Assembly (NCBI GenBank): GCA_009602725.1
Contig: WELB01000015.1
Span: 1,048,920 to 1,073,969, forward strand
From: Spirogloea muscicola
Taxonomy: Eukaryota > Streptophyta > Zygnematophyceae > Spirogloeales > Spirogloeaceae
Direction: 5' to 3'
Length of the DNA stretch: 25,050 nucleotides
Each line of letters opens with the position of its first letter. Within the stretch, counting starts at the first letter, position 1. The translations under genes were made by a program, and so were the position numbers. Shown piece by piece: positions 20,519 through 25,050 of the stretch. The notes under the pieces were generated by a model. That model had not been told where the DNA came from, ran no database searches, and saw only the letters and a program-made list of their open reading frames with translations.

Positions 20519-23500
20519 ATGGCGCGCCTCGCCCTCGTCAGGGCGGCGACGCTGGCCGCTCGCCGGCTTGGCCATGCAACGACGGCCGTCACAGAAGCCA
20601 CACCAACGTCGTCGCCGCTGCACCAGTGTCAGCTGAGGCAGAGGTGGGCTGCCCTGCCGGAGCGCTGGCTGGCCTGTGCCGCCGCCGCCGCTGACGCTCC
20701 GGCGCACAACGTTGCGGCCTCCAAGAACGTCAGTAGATAAACCCCAGGCCAGGAATGTCTAAAAGACTCGTCGACGCCGAAAGCTCGTGCAGTTGTGGTC
20801 ACTCAATACCTGTCTGCATTCAGGCTGTGAAATTTAGGATCAGAAGCTGGGTATCTGTGAAGTCGAGGTGCTTCGCTGTGAGAGTCTGTCTATGACTCCT
20901 GCCCTCGAGGGCCTGCCGTGCTTGCAGCCTGCAATTGCGAGGATGGAGGCTGCTAAGGAGGCCGCGCTGAGCGGCGGTGGTGAGAAGCGCATTGCAAAGC
21001 AGCACCATGCTGGCAAGGTCTGCACCAATGCTGGGCTTATGCAGATGTAAGCATCATATATGTTGTCGTGACTTACATGGCCGGCTGCCTTCAAGACCCT
21101 AGACCCAACAATCTAGGACTGCAAAGGTTAAAATAATACGCGTAATCGTACAAACAATTTACAATAAGAGTCATAGTTGTACAAGTTTTGCGGAAGCAGA
21201 TGCTCTGATAAGTGGCCACTGGCGCTGGCACCCTTGCCCGCTGCCTTTCGTCACGCCAGCTGACGGCGCGTGAGCGTATCGCGGCTCTGGTGGACCCCGG
21301 CTCCTTCTGCGAGATGGGTATGTCTGAATTGCTCCTTTTCTAGCACTACAGTTCATTAATGACTGCATAGCCCTGTGCTTACACATTAATTAAACGTAGG
21401 CCGTGCAGCTTTGCATGCACCAGCCAAAGCAAGGCAGGAGTCATGGTGATTTCCCATGAATAGTGCGGACACCTGAACATGAATGGCTGACCCGTACTTG
21501 TCTTGGATTGGTGCGTGTTGTGCTCCATCTACCGAAATACCAGGCTTCTTGATGCACCCAAAAGCGTCGTCGTCTTTCTGTTACCCTGACCTGCTGACTT
21601 TTAATCTCCTTATTCTTTCACATAATCATCATCTAAACAAATGGTTACACTGGCGTGCTGGCATCTGCAGGGATGCTCGTGAAACACCGCTGCGTGGACT
21701 TCGGCATGGCCGATCAACACATCCTGGGCGACGGTTAGCGCCCCGCCAACTTTGTTACCTGCTTGTTTCACAACTTAATCTACGGTTGCCATTGATGACT
21801 CTAGGGACAAGGGAGTCCAGACTCAGTCCCACTATACACATGCCCTCGTGCAGGGGTAATTACCGGCAGCGGGAGGATAAATGGAAGGTTTGCCTCCGGC
21901 CGCTTGCGGCCTCCCTTTCGGGCCCGTAAGAGCTGTAAGACCATGATGATCAGACTTGGCGTGTAAATACCATCTGCAGCTTGCCCGTGTCACAGCGTCC
22001 ATCCCGAATCCCTGAGATTACACCTTAAGTGCAGTACTCATCTGGATGAGTAGCGCAAAAACAGCAGGCATCCGGCCCCCACCCAAAGCCCAAAGGCCCA
22101 CAATGATGTTGGTCGGTAGTCTGCTGCTCGTGGCAGGACCGTATACCTGTTCAGCCAGGACTTCACCGTCTTTGGCGGCAGCCTATCGGAGACCCACGCT
22201 CAGAAGATCTGCAGGGTACGCTCTTCTGTTTCTACCATTGCTATGTTCTCTTTTGATATTTTGGGGTGGAGACTGCTTCAACTCCAGCAATGTGATCAGC
22301 TGATTTTCCACTCCGTCTAATGTGTGTCAGCTGCAGGTCCTGTGTTTGTCTGACTTGCTCACCTTCTCTGAGCTGATAGGTCCTGGACAAGGCGATGGCA
22401 GTCGGGGCTCCTGTGAGGCTTGCCTTATAACTGCGACCACCTCACTACTTCGCCAAATAAAAGCTGGCAGGCCACAAGCAGCTTGCTGTCTTGCTGGGAC
22501 TCTTCTTAGCGCAGCCTGGTTCACTATGCCCACTTGCGGCGCCATGAAGGTGCTTGGCCTGAACGACTCTGGCGGGGCCCGCATCCAGGAGGGCGTGGTC
22601 TCACTTGGCGGATACGCAAAGGTCTTCCAGGTGATGAAACTTGCAGATAGGATTTCTCAGGCAATGTGGCAGCCACCAATGAGTATTCGCCTTGCTCTGA
22701 CAGACTGGGAGGCCTGGTCCTGGTTTGTCAAGGAAGCTGATCAGACGCTTTGGGTGTGGTGACAATATCAGGTCACTGGTACTGCGGCGGCTGAGCATGC
22801 TCATGACTGCCTGCTTGCAGAGGAATGTACTGGCGTCGGGTGTCATTCCCCAGCTATCCGTGATCATGGGGCCCTGCGCAGGTCCGTTGGGTAATCAGTC
22901 CTATGCTGCCTCCAGTCATGCAGCAGTAAACACAAATGCATGCGAGTGGTTCCTCATTTGCATGCCCAGCATGTTATTTCAATGGGTATACGATCAAGTT
23001 CAGAGTCCTTCTATTGATTTTGGGTGCTTTGTGGCAGTCTCGTCAGAGAAGCTGCTTGTAATCATTACTCTTTATTAGTCTGGCTTGTCACTTGTGTCCT
23101 GTCTCAGGTGGCGCTGTCTATTCACCTGCTCTGACGGACTTCATCCTCATGGTGCACTCTGACTGCTTTTGTTGGCTGGCTTATGCTGGAAAAATAATTG
23201 GTGCCTAGTGTATTTCTAACTGCAAGGGGTCCTTACGTAGATTTTCCTTGCATCGTAGTAAGGTACCCCACATTTAATTGCTAATACCCCTAGCTATTGG
23301 TGCGGATGCAAGAAAGGCGTTCTACCTTGCTTCACAAGGGTTGGTGAATTGGTGCTAAATCAAGGAGTGCCATACAGGTTCGCCGAAGCTCGCACATGTT
23401 TGTCACCGGCCCAGACGTGCTGCGCAAGGTCACACACGAGGATGTTACGCAGGTGCGCCACCCGCCTAAGCTGCCAGAGCACAACTGAAATGCTTCCAGT

Positions 23501-24652
23501 GGACGACGTACTTATCTAACTTGGACGTGGACGCAACGGTTGAGCCTGTTAGTCCCGGGCGGTTGTCTTGTGGGCCCCCCGCGCTCAGGAAACGCTCGGG
23601 GGCACTGAAACGCACACGACCAAGTCGGGTGTCGCGCACTTGGGTTTCGACAACGAACTCGATGCGCTTGCAAGGCACACACTTGTCCCATCTTCATGCT
23701 TTACTTCATCACAAGTGGTGGCAACAAAGTCTGTAGTTCTCCAACTCTGTAGTTCTCCAACTCTCAGTCTGTAATATCTTCATTCTTGCAGTGTTCGAGC
23801 CACTGTGCAATATTGGCTGAGGAATGCATGCACATAGCATCGTAACAACCCACGATCTTGTGTTGATACATCTTGTCATCTGAGGAGCTTCTTATGCAGT
23901 ATGTGTGATGAGGCGGCCTCTCAGATTGAGGGACTTGGTCGACTTCCTGCCAACATCTAATTGTGCGCCCGTGCCTTGCCAACCCCTGCCGAGATCCGAG
24001 GTATGCAGCTGCGAGCTTTGCAACTTGATACGTTTTTGAGAACCTAACATATAATTGGTGGAGGGACATCTCTGCATGAATGCATTCTCTGGATATGACT
24101 GATTGAATTCACTTACCATCTATCATCAAGCAATGGCATGATCATCTGCATGCTTTGGCTTGATGTCTCTGCACTCTGGTAAGTGGCGTGGGGCCATGGT
24201 TGGTCTTTGTGACATTGCTATGCAAAGCTGGCCTGTTGTCGAGACTGCAGTGATAGGGCCCTCAACTCGCTGGATAACATCATCCCTGAGGACCCATTAG
24301 CAGCGTATGACATGCAGGACGTCCTGGAGAAGGTGCTGGCCACCCTTGCCCCCCTCTGCCTAATGAGATGATAATCTTACAAAGCTCATGAAATTAAACA
24401 GATTGTAGATAAAGCATTGCCATACATTCAATCGTTGCATCGATGTACCTAACATATATACCACAGAAAGGTAAGTCCATTGTAGTAGAGGCCACAGCGT
24501 TGGCAATGCCAGCTGGAGGCACGTTAAAGCAGAGTTATACAGGACCTTAGATTACGCTGAGAGAAGACGTTCTCAGTGTGCTCGCTGGCTGGATTTGGGA
24601 GCTGCCGCTTGTCCAGGTTGTGGACGACGGCGACTTCTTTGAGATTCTTTGA
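20519..24652 (+). CDS. PCCB: Propionyl-CoA carboxylase beta chain, disrupted and 3'-truncated in this sequence
   Basis: PCCB is the mitochondrial carboxyltransferase that carboxylates propionyl-CoA to methylmalonyl-CoA. Exons: 20519-20728, 20928-21017, 21260-21317, 21671-21733, 21854-21887, 22137-22215, 22380-22412, 22550-22630, 22821-22881, 23108-23151, 23378-23452, 23589-23674, 23925-24000, 24251-24332 and 24617-24652. Exon 1 encodes an Ala/Arg-rich presequence. Then come [51 protein letters not shown] (acyl-CoA oxyanion-hole segment), [46 protein letters not shown] and [10 protein letters not shown], matching PCCB rather than the methylcrotonyl paralogue. Three oddities: a GC donor after exon 12, an apparent extra C in exon 13, and a 10-bp duplication in exon 15 giving TGA at 24650. 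Roughly the last 150 residues, including most of the C-terminal crotonase-like domain, are absent. Sequence error, misassembly and true decay remain possible. Confidence 0.9.
23731..23762 (+). repeat. 16-bp perfect tandem duplication in PCCB intron 12
   Basis: CTGTAGTTCTCCAACT occurs twice head to tail. It lies in the intron that begins with the GC donor. No role is evident. Confidence 0.9.
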
Positions 24653-24655
24653 GAT
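24636..24655 (+). repeat. 10-bp tandem duplication at the PCCB break point
   Basis: TCTTTGAGAT is present twice in succession (24636-24645 and 24646-24655). The second copy shifts the PCCB frame and creates the TGA at 24650-24652. If one copy is ignored, the PCCB frame passes directly into the zinc-finger frame that starts at 24654. Confidence 0.95.
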
Positions 24656-25050
24656 GCTGCCGTGCCCGCTCTGCCATGTCGCGTACAAAGGCTCCAAGGG
24701 CGTGAAGATCCACCTGCGCACCTGCGGCCTGCGCTGCGCCAACCTCGCCAGCTCGCCTCCCGCATCGGAGCCGCCGCCGCCGCACATTGCCTCGCCGTCA
24801 TCCCCCACTCCGCCATCGCTGCAGCCTCCGTCGCCAACCTCTTCGATGCCCGCGCCGGTCGCCGCGGCTGGCGCCCCTGCCCCACCATCGCCGCCCTCAC
24901 TGTCCTCTTCCCCGCCGCCCCCCCCCTTGCCCACTCCACCAGCGCCTTCGACATCACCTCCTCCCGCGCCTCCATCGCCCCCCCCGCCTTCTCCGCCTCC
25001 GCCACCCCCTTCCTCAACCCCCACAGCCGCGCCAGCGCCGCCGCCCTCGC
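24654..25050 (+). CDS. C2HC zinc-finger, proline-rich protein, N-terminal part (hypothetical)
   Basis: The frame opening at the ATG at 24654 stays open to the window end (132 codons). It begins MLPCPLCHVAYKGSKGVKIH and continues LRTCG, giving C-x2-C-x12-H-x3-C (Cys4, Cys7, His20, Cys24), a C2HC zinc finger. A long Pro/Ser/Ala-rich tail with PPPP runs follows. GC content is far higher than in the PCCB introns. No promoter or 5' UTR separates it from PCCB exon 15, because the ATG overlaps the 10-bp duplication. Single fingers of this spacing followed by low-complexity sequence occur in transcription factors and at the N terminus of some LINE-like ORFs; I cannot tell which. Alternatively a GTGCCC donor at 24664 could make all this intron. 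Confidence 0.5.
   Translation, partial: MLPCPLCHVAYKGSKGVKIHLRTCGLRCANLASSPPASEPPPPHIASPSSPTPPSLQPPSPTSSMPAPVAAAGAPAPPSPPSLSSSPPPPPLPTPPAPSTSPPPAPPSPPPPSPPPPPPSSTPTAAPAPPPS

Noticed and set aside
24133-24250. Earlier acceptor for PCCB exon 14 (at about 24229) that avoids the phase problem
   Set aside because: It gives eight extra residues not matching PCCB spacing. The acceptor at 24250 with one C fewer in exon 13 reproduces the conserved DPSDR segment and length.
1-25050. tRNA, rRNA, CRISPR arrays, bacterial-type promoters or insertion sequences
   Set aside because: None was recognised. The exon-intron structure shows eukaryotic nuclear DNA, where CRISPR arrays and operons are not expected.

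Overview
The window is nuclear DNA of a green-lineage eukaryote, most likely a green alga. Genes are broken by many small GT-AG introns. GC-rich coding exons alternate with AT-richer introns. Interstitial CCCTAAA repeats match the plant/green-algal telomere type. Two of the six recognisable genes belong to families I know best from plants (an EREX-like PX protein and a RING-TPR protein). A propionyl-CoA carboxylase beta gene fits an alga better than a land plant. All exon models below were made by eye from reading-phase agreement and family resemblance, without alignment or transcript data.

Layout. 1-3730 (+): UDP-glucuronate decarboxylase (UXS), lacking its 5' end. 4344-6207 (-): diphthine methylesterase DPH7, four exons, tail-to-tail with UXS. 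About 6.2-9.8 kb: a gene-poor island holding telomere-like arrays, a dispersed repeat, the 3' piece of a retroelement ORF and a cluster of hairpin-forming repeats. 9845-12662 (-): a RING-finger plus TPR protein, eight exons, whose 5' end runs into a 449-base N gap flanked by CGG repeats. 13401-16640 (+): an EREX-like PX/coiled-coil protein, seven exons, head-to-head with the RING-TPR gene. 16.6-17.3 kb: a second copy of the dispersed repeat plus telomere-like DNA. 17311-19342 (+): a small histone-fold protein of the POLE4/Dpb3/NF-YC kind, four exons. 19.3-20.5 kb: repeats and the presumed promoter of the next gene. 20519-24652 (+): a mitochondrial propionyl-CoA carboxylase beta gene (PCCB), at least 15 exons. 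24654-25050 (+): a C2HC zinc-finger, proline-rich reading frame that runs off the window.

The genes do not form a pathway. They are unrelated housekeeping genes: nucleotide-sugar synthesis, translation-factor modification, endosomal trafficking, chromatin/replication and propionate metabolism. No operon-like, CRISPR-like or defence-like system is present and I see no convincing new multi-gene system.

The most interesting observations are: (1) the PCCB gene carries an apparent extra base and, further on, a 10-bp tandem duplication, after which its homology stops and the zinc-finger frame starts; (2) the first exons of two unrelated genes (DPH7 and the histone-fold gene) are each bracketed by degenerate telomere-type arrays, with copies of one dispersed repeat close by; (3) a family of short stem-loop repeats clusters at 8.3-9.4 kb with a distant copy at 19.6 kb; (4) 5' splice sites are unusually relaxed (about one in five begins GTC, and one is GC).
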